Assembly (NCBI GenBank): GCA_944324485.1
Contig: CALUWM010000002.1
Span: 1-64,000 of the forward strand
Reading direction: 5' to 3'
Length of the DNA: 64,000 bases
From: Candidatus Gastranaerophilales bacterium
Lineage (GTDB): Bacteria; Cyanobacteriota; Vampirovibrionia; Gastranaerophilales; Gastranaerophilaceae
Of the stretch, positions 45,768 to 54,453 are shown in pieces. Below the pieces are notes generated by a model that ran no database searches, was not told the origin of the DNA, and saw nothing but the letters and a program-made list of their open reading frames with translations. Position numbers and translations under genes: made by a program. The first letter of the stretch is position 1, and every line of letters begins with the position of its first letter.

Positions 45768-47453
45768 ATGTTAAATTTTTTATCTTCAGGAAATCAGAAA
45801 CAAATCGTCGGAATTGCACTAACCCCGGGCATTGGATTGGAAGCAGTTGTTCTTGATAAAAACAAATCTGCCATTTTAAATTACGGGCGCAAAAAAGTTG
45901 AATATAATTTTTCAACAAGGGAAATTCAAGACTACGTTCAATTTAAAACATCCATAGTTGAACTTATGGATGAAATGAAAATTCCACCAAAGTCTCCTGT
46001 ATATTTGGTTTTACCAAATGTATATTTTGATTTTCTTGAAATTCCGCCAATGATAAGCAATCCTGAAATCAAAACTGCCATCCTGTCAAAAGCAGAAGAA
46101 TTTTACATATTTAAAAGAGATGAACCTGTTTCAGGTTGGTGCGAGATAGTTAATACCGAAGGTGGCTCTCAAAAAAAATTAGCTTACGCTTCATTTCAAA
46201 AAAGCGCAGTTGATGAAATTAAAGAAATTATTTCAGATATAGGCTTACAGCTTATTGGGATTGAAAGTGCTTATTCAGCAACATTAAGAGGTTTATTTGT
46301 TGCCGGTTTCATAAGTGATGTAGTTATTGAAGAAGCATCTTGGACTGCTATGCTAATCAACACAAATAGCTACACCTTATTTCAAATGGATGGTAAAAAT
46401 CTTATTGATTATAGCGAAGTACCACTCGCAATTAAATCATTTTCAATGGAAGAAGCTTATCAAGCAATTGTTTCAAGTTCTTCACAACTTTTATCAAATT
46501 TTTCATCAACCAATTTATATATAATAAGCCAAACTGATGAAATATGTGCTGAAGTTTTAAAAAGACAACTTCAATTTGATAGAGAAATCATTGCCATAGA
46601 TTCAAATAAATACTCCAAAAAACCCTTAATGGAAGTTATGACGGCAACTGACTTCAATGCTACCAATTCAATTACCTTAGCCGCTATTGGTGCTGCTTGC
46701 ATTAAAACTGATTTAAACCTTACTTTAAATGTATTACAAGATGACCCAAATGCAAGCATGGGAGTATATTTCACAACAAATATACTCGGTAATAATGTTG
46801 AAGTTACAAGTGGCTTTATAGATAAGCTTACTATTTTAATTATAGCATTATGTGCTATTGTTTTTGGTGCTTTAATAGGATTAATGTATTTTATTGATTC
46901 TCAAGCACAAAATAGTATTTCTGATTTAAGCAGCCAAATACAATCAGTAGATGCCCAAATTAATGCGGAAAATCAAACTGAAAAAAAAGAAGAAATAGAC
47001 ATGAATATGGTAATTGATGAAGTTGCAGCATTAAATGTAAGTACTATAAGCTTCTATGATTCAATTGCAACAGACATTCCAAAAAATATATGGCTTACAA
47101 AATACTATAATAAAGCAGGAAATCAAATAGCAGTAAGAGGAATAGCTGAAAGTATCGTTGATATCTATGAATATTATAAAAATTTAAGAATAGTGTCTCC
47201 TCAATCAGATATTAAATTGACTGAACTAAAAGTTGTAACTGAAGATTCTAAAACTGAAGAAGAAGATAGTGTTATTAAAGATTTAGCAATCGACAAAAAT
47301 TCAGGCAGATTGTACAGTTTTGAAATTTCAAATACACAAATTCAATTTAATCAAAAAAATGAAAACGAAGAAGGTCCAAATGAAAACGATATTATAACAA
47401 GACCAACAGGTGATATCGAACAACCATCAAGTCAAATGAGACCTACAAATTAG
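45768..47453 (+). CDS. PilM-PilN fusion protein of a type IV pilus
   Basis: A 561-residue protein. Residues 1-345 resemble the actin-like ATPase PilM (QKQIVGIALTPGIGLEAVVL, ILSKAEEFYIFKRDEPVSGW, GIESAYSATLRG); a membrane helix follows (LTILIIALCAIVFGALIGLMYFI, about 353-375); the rest (about 376-510) has the coiled coil and ferredoxin-like pattern of PilN, including NIWLTKYYNKAGNQIAVRGIAES, and a Glu/Asn/Pro-rich tail. PilM and PilN bind directly in the pilus alignment complex, here joined in one chain. The PilO gene follows 9 bp later. Orientation fits cytoplasmic PilM and periplasmic PilN. The fusion is uncommon to my knowledge. Confidence 0.78.
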   Translation: MLNFLSSGNQKQIVGIALTPGIGLEAVVLDKNKSAILNYGRKKVEYNFSTREIQDYVQFKTSIVELMDEMKIPPKSPVYLVLPNVYFDFLEIPPMISNPEIKTAILSKAEEFYIFKRDEPVSGWCEIVNTEGGSQKKLAYASFQKSAVDEIKEIISDIGLQLIGIESAYSATLRGLFVAGFISDVVIEEASWTAMLINTNSYTLFQMDGKNLIDYSEVPLAIKSFSMEEAYQAIVSSSSQLLSNFSSTNLYIISQTDEICAEVLKRQLQFDREIIAIDSNKYSKKPLMEVMTATDFNATNSITLAAIGAACIKTDLNLTLNVLQDDPNASMGVYFTTNILGNNVEVTSGFIDKLTILIIALCAIVFGALIGLMYFIDSQAQNSISDLSSQIQSVDAQINAENQTEKKEEIDMNMVIDEVAALNVSTISFYDSIATDIPKNIWLTKYYNKAGNQIAVRGIAESIVDIYEYYKNLRIVSPQSDIKLTELKVVTEDSKTEEEDSVIKDLAIDKNSGRLYSFEISNTQIQFNQKNENEEGPNENDIITRPTGDIEQPSSQMRPTN

Positions 47454-47462
47454 GGAATAAAA

Positions 47463-48038
47463 ATGGAAAAACTAATAAAAGATAAAATTTTATATATTCT
47501 TGTAGTTATAGTGGCAATTATAGGCGGTTTGTACGGCACTTGGTATTTCGCAACACTTGCTATTGAAAGTCATAATGAAGTTGTGCAAAAAAAAGCAGAG
47601 CTTGAAACAAAACAAGATAAGCTTGAGCAAATAAGACGTCAAAAAACAAGCAATGTTGAAAAGAAAAAAGAATCAGAAAGCGGAAAAGTTATATATGAAG
47701 TATTAGGAGAACAATTTAGCCCCGAAGCTTCTTTTGGTATAATGTTTGAAAATGTTTTATCAAATATAACAAACAGTGGCATTAGAATTCGCTCAATCGA
47801 TTACAACTATCAACCAAGCGATGATAAAATACTTTTTGCTAATGTTCCCGGATATAATGCTTGTGAATTATCTTTTACGGCTGTGGGTAACTATTCACAA
47901 TTCCAAAATTTCTTTAAAAACATAGCAAAAGAAAACTATCTAAGCAATATATATGAAATTTATATTGAGCCATATGATAAAGATAAAACAATTTTAATTG
48001 TAAAATTTAAAATCAGACTTTATACAAAAACTATATAA
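47463..48038 (+). CDS. pilO: PilO-like type IV pilus assembly protein
   Basis: A 191-residue bitopic protein: N-terminal membrane helix (ILYILVVIVAIIGGLYGTWYFATL), a coiled-coil segment (about 38-75, many Lys/Glu/Gln) and a C-terminal ferredoxin-like domain (GIMFENVLSNITNSGIRIRSIDY...FTAVGNYSQFQNFFKNIAKE). PilO pairs with PilN in the periplasm and links the platform to the secretin. Directly behind the PilMN fusion. Its last codons and stop form half of a 24-bp perfect palindrome with the convergent nitroreductase gene. Confidence 0.8.
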   Translation: MEKLIKDKILYILVVIVAIIGGLYGTWYFATLAIESHNEVVQKKAELETKQDKLEQIRRQKTSNVEKKKESESGKVIYEVLGEQFSPEASFGIMFENVLSNITNSGIRIRSIDYNYQPSDDKILFANVPGYNACELSFTAVGNYSQFQNFFKNIAKENYLSNIYEIYIEPYDKDKTILIVKFKIRLYTKTI

Positions 48039-48053
48039 CAATTGTTATATAGT
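48030..48053. repeat. 24-bp perfect palindrome holding both convergent stop codons
   Basis: ACTATATAACAATTGTTATATAGT reads the same on both strands without spacer. It contains the final ACT-ATA-TAA codons of pilO on the plus strand and of the nitroreductase on the minus strand, so both proteins end Thr-Ile-stop. Confidence 0.85.
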
Positions 48054-48701
48054 CAACTTATTTCCTTTCTTTTCAAAATGGACAATTTCGTCAAAATCTT
48101 TTCTTATTTTATTAGAAGGAGTGTTTTCTTTAGCATATCCCAATGTAATTATAGTAATAATTACTTCATTATTATTCAAATTTAAAACTTTATTTACTTT
48201 TTCAATCAAATCATCATTTTTAACTGTTGCTTCATTTGAAATAGCGCCTATAATACAAGAATCTATGCCTAAATCTTTGGCTTCCAGCATCATATAAGAA
48301 ACCGCATAAGTAACTTGTTCTACTGTTCTTAAAAGAACCTTATCTTCGCCTAATAGTGGAGGGTAAAACATAGGAATATTAAATATTTTCTCACGACCAC
48401 TCTCGCCAATTCCTCTTGCAGCAAGCACCTTACCAAATTCCTCTTTGGACCAACCATTTTTATCAGCAATACAGACAATAAGGGCGTTAGCATTTTTCAC
48501 ATGTGGCTGATTGCCTGATAATTGAGATAAAAGTTCCTTTGTATCTTGATTTTTAACAAGAATAAATTTCCAAGGCTGACTATTCATCCAAGATGGAGCA
48601 AGATATCCGGCTTTTAAAATCTTTTTTAAATCATCATTCGATATATCATCTTCAAGATACTCACGAACACTTTTTCTGTTTTCAATCAAATCTAATAACA
48701 T
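48045..48701 (-). CDS. Nitroreductase-family FMN oxidoreductase
   Basis: A 218-residue nitroreductase: NRKSVREYLEDDI at the N-terminus (FMN phosphate Arg), APSWMNSQPWKFILVK (about 38-53) and the C-terminal IITLGYAKENTPSNKIRKDFDEIVHFE. Such enzymes reduce nitroaromatics, quinones or flavins with NAD(P)H. The ATG at 48701 has AAGGAG 7 nt upstream; an earlier frame start lies inside the glycosyltransferase gene. It follows the glycosyltransferase by 4 bp and may be co-transcribed with it, although the functional link is unclear. Confidence 0.9.
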   Translation of the reverse strand: MLLDLIENRKSVREYLEDDISNDDLKKILKAGYLAPSWMNSQPWKFILVKNQDTKELLSQLSGNQPHVKNANALIVCIADKNGWSKEEFGKVLAARGIGESGREKIFNIPMFYPPLLGEDKVLLRTVEQVTYAVSYMMLEAKDLGIDSCIIGAISNEATVKNDDLIEKVNKVLNLNNNEVIITIITLGYAKENTPSNKIRKDFDEIVHFEKKGNKLTI

Positions 48702-48705
48702 AATG

Positions 48706-50538
48706 CTACTCCTTATCATTCAATATTGTCTTTGAAAAAACCCCTAAGGGTGTCTTATATAATTCTATACTATAAGCATTATTAATTATATCGTCTTTTA
48801 AATATAAATTTAAAACATATGCACAAAAAGGTTTCTTCAAATCATACATATTAAAATCAATTTCTTTAATACCTTTATTTACAGGCAAATATATTATTTT
48901 TGTATTTTTTTTATTTTTAAATATCTTTTCAAATCCATAATATCCTTCAACAGTATCAGACATAAAAATATAATTATTCATATTATAATTTATATCATTT
49001 TGGATAAATTTCAGATAAATATTATGGTTACAAAAAAGATTTTGATAATTCACTCTTGAATAAAGAGCAAAAAATATTATAAATAAAACCTTTACAAGGT
49101 TCTCACCTTTAAATTTATAATTACAAGCAACAAAATATGAAACAAGAGCAATATAACAAGGATAGACAACATAAAAATATCTATAACAAAAAATTGGTTT
49201 AACAACATAAGAAAAAATAAATGCACACATAAACACAAATAAAATTGCAAAAAAATTATAAAAAACAAAGACTTTTTCTTTTCTTTTTTTGACACTTTTT
49301 AAAACCAAAATGCAAATAACTAAAAAAATTAAAAATAACAATGCTTTTCCTGAGAAAGTCTCAAAAACAAGCATAATATCAACCAAATCAGGCGGGGTTA
49401 ACCAAGAATTAAAATCAGATGTTATACTTTCTTTTTTAAAAAATAACAAAGGTAAAAAAGTTAGAAAATTCAAAAAAGTAATTTTAATAAAATCAACTTT
49501 TCTCTTTTTATTAAAATAAAAGAAAAAACCAAATATAAAATTATATAAAACCAAAAATGCCCCATAAAAATGCGTATACAGTAAGGCAGTAGAACTCAAA
49601 AAATAATATAATTTATTTTTCCCTTTGAAATTGAATAAAAATAATGCACTTAAAACACTAAGAAGCATTAAAAGCATATAACATCTTAATTCCTGAGAAA
49701 AATAAATTAAAACAATATTTACACTAACTATAAAAAGGCCTATATTTGATGCTTTATGGTTTAGTACTTTTTTTAAATATATATAAAAAACAATATTAAA
49801 AATGCTTCCAAAAATAATTGACGAAACTCTCCAAAAATCAGGGTTTTTAATTATTAAACTAAAAACCTTAAATAAAATAAAATAAAAAGGAGGATTCCCC
49901 GGATCTGAAAAAAGCAAACTCAAAGGAGAATTTATAGAAGCAACTTTTAAAGTATAAATTTCGTCATCCCAAAAAGGTATATCATTCAACTGTACAAACC
50001 TTAAAAATAAAGTTAAAAAAATCATTAAATAAAAAAGCTTTTTATTAGAAAATTGAAATTTTGTACAAAAAAGAAATAAAAATAAATAACTAACTATGTA
50101 ATAATTGAAATTATAAAAAAACGAAAGAAAGGAAATCGCCACCTTATCATATAAGGGTTTTAGGGACATTTTTTGAGTTTCTATACTAAAAATTTTTTCT
50201 TTTATATTAAACGAATTAACAAAAAACACTTCTTTATCAGCATAGATAATAACTTTTTCAACATTTTCAGGTCTTTTTAAATCTATTTTTTTAACTAGCT
50301 TATAATCTTTTAACGAATATAAAAAATGTGCATTATCAATTTTTAAAATATTTTCAGGATTTTTACCATCAAATAAAATACTTCCTTTATTTTCTTCTAA
50401 TGAATTTTTAAATTTTACATCAAGCGAAATTTTTTTATTTAAACCACCAAAATAAGGAATATTTATTTTATTAAAATTAATAAACAAAGAAAATATAAAA
50501 CTCAATATAAAAAAAATAAAAAATAATCTCTTCTTCAT
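48706..50538 (-). CDS. GT-C-fold membrane glycosyltransferase (ArnT/PMT-like)
   Basis: A 610-residue integral membrane protein: an N-terminal signal-anchor, an extra periplasmic segment (about 30-140), then about a dozen helices. The first periplasmic loop after that has DIPFWDDEIYTLKVA, the Asp-rich catalytic signature of dolichol/undecaprenyl-phosphate sugar-dependent transferases, and GNPPFYFILFKVFS follows. Family role: moves a sugar from a lipid-linked donor to lipid A, protein or a surface glycan on the periplasmic side. The substrate is unknown. First codons follow the Ctp protease gene by 11 bp, so both are in one operon with the response regulator. Confidence 0.8.
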   Translation of the reverse strand: MKKRLFFIFFILSFIFSLFINFNKINIPYFGGLNKKISLDVKFKNSLEENKGSILFDGKNPENILKIDNAHFLYSLKDYKLVKKIDLKRPENVEKVIIYADKEVFFVNSFNIKEKIFSIETQKMSLKPLYDKVAISFLSFFYNFNYYIVSYLFLFLFCTKFQFSNKKLFYLMIFLTLFLRFVQLNDIPFWDDEIYTLKVASINSPLSLLFSDPGNPPFYFILFKVFSLIIKNPDFWRVSSIIFGSIFNIVFYIYLKKVLNHKASNIGLFIVSVNIVLIYFSQELRCYMLLMLLSVLSALFLFNFKGKNKLYYFLSSTALLYTHFYGAFLVLYNFIFGFFFYFNKKRKVDFIKITFLNFLTFLPLLFFKKESITSDFNSWLTPPDLVDIMLVFETFSGKALLFLIFLVICILVLKSVKKRKEKVFVFYNFFAILFVFMCAFIFSYVVKPIFCYRYFYVVYPCYIALVSYFVACNYKFKGENLVKVLFIIFFALYSRVNYQNLFCNHNIYLKFIQNDINYNMNNYIFMSDTVEGYYGFEKIFKNKKNTKIIYLPVNKGIKEIDFNMYDLKKPFCAYVLNLYLKDDIINNAYSIELYKTPLGVFSKTILNDKE

Positions 50539-50549
50539 ACTTTATTTTG

Positions 50550-51827
50550 TCATAAACCTTTTGCAGTTTGCTTTTCCAAATATCTTTGAGCATATATTAA
50601 TTGCGGATCAATATTATTAATAAAATCATTATGAGAAAAATTAACTGTAAAATCAGGTTCAATCCCCTTTTTATTTATATCAACTCCTTTAGGAGTTAAA
50701 TATCTGGCAATTGTTAAATTCATTCCGGATTGGTTTGGAAGTGAAAATATTTTTTGTACTAAACCTTTACCATATGTTCTTGTTCCCACCAAAACAGCTC
50801 TGGAATTATCCCTCAGCGCAGAAGACAGAATTTCTGAAGCAGATGCTGAGTTATTGTCAATTAAAACAACTAAAGGATTATTATAAATACAACCTTCATT
50901 TTGTGCAGAATAAACATTCTTTTTACCTTGTCTTGCAATTACATTAACAATAACACCTTTATTCATAAATAAATTTGATATCATTATTGCATTTTGAAAT
51001 AACCCACCTGAATTTCCTCTTAAATCTAAAATAAGTCCTTTGGAGTCTTTAAGGCGATTTAAAGCAATTATAAATTCTTTGGGGGTATCAGCACCAATAA
51101 AACTTAAAACTCTAATATATCCAATATCTTGAGTTATTTTTTTATATTCAATGGTTTTTATTTTTATTTCTTCACGTTTTATCGTTTTACTATATTTTTC
51201 ATTTCCTCTTAACAACTCTAAATCAAGAAATTCATTAACATCACCGCGAATTAATTGAGCAACATGATAAATTGTTTGACCGTTAACATCTTCGCCATTA
51301 ACTTTTAAAATTATATCTCCTGCCTTTATGCCTGCCAGTGAAGCAGGAGCATTTTCAAGAACATTAATAATGTATATTTTACCTGCAATTGAGGCTATAT
51401 TTATACCAATTCCGTATAATTTTGAATTTATCGCACTATTTTGAGCCAAAAATTCTTCTTTTGTCATAAACTTTGAATACGAATCATTCAAAGAAGCAAG
51501 CATGGTATTAATAGCAATATAAGCATCTTCTTCAGTTTTTATTTCATGAATATACCTTTTTTTCCATCTATTCCAATTTTGCTTATTTAAATTATTTTTA
51601 TAATAATTTGTTTTTATAATTTGCCAAGAATCAACAAAAAGCTCTTTTGGTGAAACTTTTTTATCATTAATAATATTTACTTCCGATATATTATTAATTC
51701 TTTTAATTTGTTTAATTTTAAAATTATTATAAGTAATACTGAAAAGTACAAGTATGCTCAACACAATTAAGACAAATTTTTTCAATTTATCAACATTAGA
51801 AAAAAAATTTATCTTTTTAAATCTCAT
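50550..51827 (-). CDS. ctpA: S41-family C-terminal processing protease (Ctp)
   Basis: A 425-residue membrane-anchored periplasmic serine protease: an N-terminal helix (about 18-33), a PDZ domain (about 135-215, YGIGINIAS...PASLAGIKAGDIILKVNGEDV) and the S41 core with DLRGNSGGLFQNA (268-280), the Ser-containing NSASASEIL (326-334) and the general-base Lys354 in TYGKG. Cleaves C-terminal tails of periplasmic proteins; in cyanobacteria CtpA processes photosystem proteins, which are absent here. Its start is one base after the response regulator stop. Confidence 0.92.
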   Translation of the reverse strand: MRFKKINFFSNVDKLKKFVLIVLSILVLFSITYNNFKIKQIKRINNISEVNIINDKKVSPKELFVDSWQIIKTNYYKNNLNKQNWNRWKKRYIHEIKTEEDAYIAINTMLASLNDSYSKFMTKEEFLAQNSAINSKLYGIGINIASIAGKIYIINVLENAPASLAGIKAGDIILKVNGEDVNGQTIYHVAQLIRGDVNEFLDLELLRGNEKYSKTIKREEIKIKTIEYKKITQDIGYIRVLSFIGADTPKEFIIALNRLKDSKGLILDLRGNSGGLFQNAIMISNLFMNKGVIVNVIARQGKKNVYSAQNEGCIYNNPLVVLIDNNSASASEILSSALRDNSRAVLVGTRTYGKGLVQKIFSLPNQSGMNLTIARYLTPKGVDINKKGIEPDFTVNFSHNDFINNIDPQLIYAQRYLEKQTAKGL

Positions 51828-51828
51828 C

Positions 51829-52545
51829 TTATTTTTTTTCTACACCACTTGCTAAAAGTCTGTATCCGCCACCGTATATAGTCTGAATATATTTATTTTT
51901 TTTAGAAGAAATTTTATCAATCTTTGCTCTTAGGTGAGTTATATGAACTCTTATGGTATCAATATCATTCTCATCTTCATAACCCCACACCTCTTTTAAT
52001 AATGCCTTGGCACTAACCATTGAACCTTCATGTTGCATTAGAACATTCAAAATATCAAATTCAATAGGAGTCAACTGAGCAATTTTATCCAAAATTTTGA
52101 CACTATAACTTTCAGGAATTAAAGTTATATCTCCTTTTGATAAAACTTCTTTAACTCTTAAAGACGAATATTCCTCTCCTGAACGAGCTAAAAGAGCCAT
52201 GACTCTTGCTTTTAATTCCTCTATTTCAAAAGGCTTGGTTAAATAATCATCGACACCGGAATTAAAACCTTCCAATTTATTATTTAATTCCCCCAGAGCA
52301 GTAAGCATAATAATGGGAGTTCTTGAAATATCTTTTGTTTGACGAATTTTTTTAGCAATGTCATATCCGCTGACTTCCCCCATCATAACATCCAATACCA
52401 CTAAAGCCGGCATTTCCTGTTTCGCAAGAGCAAAACCTCTAACAGGATCAGTGGAATAAATACAATCGTAACCTTGCAATTCAAGATTAACCTTTATTAA
52501 TTCACAAATAGCAGAATCATCATCAATTATTAATATCTTATTCAT
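51829..52545 (-). CDS. OmpR/PhoB-family response regulator
   Basis: A 238-residue two-domain regulator. Receiver: acidic pocket IDDD (7-10), phosphorylated Asp52 in VVLDVMMGE, conserved Thr and Lys (MLTALGE and TKPFEIEELKARV). The C-terminal winged helix runs from about 140 to 232 with SYSVKILDKIAQLTPIEFDIL and EDENDIDTIRVHITHLRAKI. No histidine kinase is adjacent, so it is an orphan in this window. A TATAAT ends 8 nt before the ATG without a Shine-Dalgarno. It heads a regulator-Ctp-glycosyltransferase-nitroreductase gene row. Confidence 0.93.
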   Translation of the reverse strand: MNKILIIDDDSAICELIKVNLELQGYDCIYSTDPVRGFALAKQEMPALVVLDVMMGEVSGYDIAKKIRQTKDISRTPIIMLTALGELNNKLEGFNSGVDDYLTKPFEIEELKARVMALLARSGEEYSSLRVKEVLSKGDITLIPESYSVKILDKIAQLTPIEFDILNVLMQHEGSMVSAKALLKEVWGYEDENDIDTIRVHITHLRAKIDKISSKKNKYIQTIYGGGYRLLASGVEKK

Positions 52546-52553
52546 AATAAAAT

Positions 52554-52559
52554 ATTATA
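52554..52559 (-). promoter_or_regulatory. -10 box of the response regulator, leaderless arrangement
   Basis: The complement reads TATAAT followed by ATTTTATT and the ATG at 52545. No -35 of good quality and no Shine-Dalgarno is visible. Confidence 0.5.
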
Positions 52560-52744
52560 TCTAAAATCTATTAAATGAATTGAAAGTTAAAAAATATTAA
52601 AAATAATATAGCAAAATAAAGAATTATTAAAAATTGTTAAAAAGTTTTTTTAAAATATTAACTTTTACCCCTTGTATGTTTTTTTGTTATAGTGTATATT
52701 TATTTTTGCAAGTAAAAATAGAAAAATATAAGGGGGAATATGAA

Positions 52745-53191
52745 TTGGCAATAATGACACCTATCGGAAATGCAGTAGCTGAAAAGCAACAACAATATCT
52801 TGGACGACACATACTGGCTGAATTTTTTGAATGCGACCCTAACGTTTTAAATAATCCAACACTGGTTGAAAAATACATGCTTGAAGCGGCACTGGAATGC
52901 GGTGCAACAATAGTTAATAAATGCTTTCATTTATTTATGCCGCATGGAGTCTCCGGAGTTGTTATAATTTCTGAAAGTCATTTAGCAATTCATACTTGGC
53001 CTGAATTTGGTTATGCAGCTGTTGATTTGTTCACTTGCGGAGAACAATGCGACCCTAAAATTTCTTATGAATTTTTAAAGAAAAAATTTAATTCAAAAGA
53101 TGCTAAATATAGTCAATTAAATCGTGGTTTAATGGACTTTGAAGGTCATGATATCAAACATCAACCTTTTAAAATATCAGAATCATTTTAA
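52745..53191 (+). CDS. speD: S-adenosylmethionine decarboxylase proenzyme
   Basis: Makes decarboxylated AdoMet for spermidine synthesis and self-cleaves to form a pyruvoyl group. The 148-residue protein (from a TTG start) has LGRHILAEFFECD (19-31), the cleavage site SES with Ser78 (VIISESHLAIHTWPE, 73-87) and AAVDLFTCGEQCDP. The frame stays open upstream to 52634 with a signal-like hydrophobic run, but a TATAGT promoter box and an AGGGGG Shine-Dalgarno lie inside that part, so it is untranslated leader. TTG 52745 is 8 nt from AGGGGG; ATG 52754 is the alternative. No speE is nearby. Confidence 0.9.
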   Translation: MAIMTPIGNAVAEKQQQYLGRHILAEFFECDPNVLNNPTLVEKYMLEAALECGATIVNKCFHLFMPHGVSGVVIISESHLAIHTWPEFGYAAVDLFTCGEQCDPKISYEFLKKKFNSKDAKYSQLNRGLMDFEGHDIKHQPFKISESF

Positions 53192-53205
53192 TATTTTCTG
53201 ATATT
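53173..53205 (+). terminator. Hairpin at the speD end overlapping the rimI promoter
   Basis: AATATCAGAA/TTCTGATATT perfect 10-bp stem (53173-53182 with 53196-53205). The left arm is in the last speD codons; the right arm contains part of the extended -10 (TG-A-TATTAT, 53199-53207) of rimI. Confidence 0.5.
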
Positions 53206-53213
53206 ATATTTAT

Positions 53214-53738
53214 ATGCAACAGTTTAAAATTGAACAAATGGAACAAAAACACATTGACACAATTCTTCAGATAGAAGAGTTGTGTTATGGTGCACATCAT
53301 TGGTCAAAAGAATCTTTTTTAACAGAATTAAATAATAAAATTTCATCATATAAATGCGTAATATATGAAAACAAATGTGTAGGATACATTGGTTTTTGGA
53401 AGATTATTGACGAAGCTCATATTACAAATTTATCAGTACATCCTGATTTTCAAAATAAAAAATTAGCACAAAGTTTGCTATTAAATATGATAGAAGAATG
53501 TTACAAAGAAAAAATAAAATTTATAACTCTTGAAGTAAGAGTTTCAAATAAAAAAGCAATTTCTTTATATGAAAAATTCGGTTTTAAATCTTTGGGAATC
53601 AGAAAAAATTATTACCAAGACAACAACGAAAGTGCTTTTATTATGTGGAGTGAGAATATTTTTGATAAAAAATACAAAGAATTATATGATAGAATTAAAG
53701 AAAACCTTATAAATTACGGAAATAATAATGATAAATAA
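53214..53738 (+). CDS. rimI: Ribosomal-protein-alanine acetyltransferase RimI-like
   Basis: A 174-residue GNAT enzyme with the RimI signatures: EELCYGAHHWSKESFLTEL (about 22-40), acetyl-CoA site LSVHPDFQNKKLAQSLLLNM (about 76-95), and EVRVSNKKAISLYEKFGFKSLGIRKNYY (about 108-135). RimI acetylates the N-terminus of S18. The pyrophosphate loop is Q-N-K-K-L-A rather than the classic Q-G-x-G-I/V-G, which is unusual. TATTAT with extended TGA ends 6 nt before the ATG and there is no Shine-Dalgarno. Overlaps bioY by 11 bp. Confidence 0.87.
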   Translation: MQQFKIEQMEQKHIDTILQIEELCYGAHHWSKESFLTELNNKISSYKCVIYENKCVGYIGFWKIIDEAHITNLSVHPDFQNKKLAQSLLLNMIEECYKEKIKFITLEVRVSNKKAISLYEKFGFKSLGIRKNYYQDNNESAFIMWSENIFDKKYKELYDRIKENLINYGNNNDK

Positions 53739-54453
53739 AAGATATAAAGATATTTTTGACCAATATATATACAAAGGCGAACCTACTAATTTAAGTATCG
53801 GAACGCTTGTTATATGTGCATTATGTTTTTTAATGCTTATAGTTGCAACTTTTACACAAATAAATTTTTCTCACCCTTGGTTTGAATATATAAAAGGAAT
53901 GGGATTTGCTCCGGCTTTTAAAAATATTACATATACCCCGCAAATACCCGTCATGATATTTATAATTTATATTCTTGGAAAAAAATATTCATATATAACA
54001 TTTTCAATGTATCTTTTAACAGGTTTTTTTATTTGGCCAATTTTTATATATGGCGGGGGCATAGACTACATTAAAAATTATCTTTTTGGATATTATGTAG
54101 GTTTTATTTTTGCAATTTTACTTTCCGGAACAATCCTGAGATTAAATCATTCATTAAAATTCAGGGTCATATCAGCCTTAACAGGGGTTATAACAATACA
54201 TTTAATAGGCTTTATTTATTGTATTATTCTTGCCATATTTAAAATAATTGATTTTAATTTAATTTTTCCAATAGCAAAAGCTATGAGCAGCAAATTCATT
54301 TATGATTTGTTGTTTAGCACAATAATATTAGCTATTGGACCATACATAAAAAACATTTTCTGGATTTGTATGAAACCAAAACCAAATTCCAAAAAAAATA
54401 AAAAAACTAAAAAATCCCCGCGTATGAAACTAAATAATCAGTTATCACATTAA
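53728..54453 (+). CDS. bioY: BioY-like biotin transporter component
   Basis: A 241-residue membrane protein with about six helices. The pattern YTPQIPVMIFIIYILGKKYSYITFSMYLLTGFFIWPIFIYGGG followed by YLFGYYVGFIFAILL fits BioY S-components of ECF transporters, in the form found in cyanobacteria. It binds biotin and works with an energy-coupling module, which is not encoded here. The C-terminus is a Lys-rich tail. Starts inside rimI, so translation is coupled; the last 47 bp overlap the convergent fliR gene. BioY assignment is likely but rests on pattern only. Confidence 0.7.
   Translation: MINKRYKDIFDQYIYKGEPTNLSIGTLVICALCFLMLIVATFTQINFSHPWFEYIKGMGFAPAFKNITYTPQIPVMIFIIYILGKKYSYITFSMYLLTGFFIWPIFIYGGGIDYIKNYLFGYYVGFIFAILLSGTILRLNHSLKFRVISALTGVITIHLIGFIYCIILAIFKIIDFNLIFPIAKAMSSKFIYDLLFSTIILAIGPYIKNIFWICMKPKPNSKKNKKTKKSPRMKLNNQLSH

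Noticed and set aside
52634-52744. N-terminal extension of SpeD resembling a signal peptide
   Set aside because: SpeD is cytoplasmic; this part contains a -10-like TATAGT and the AGGGGG Shine-Dalgarno, so it is untranslated leader.
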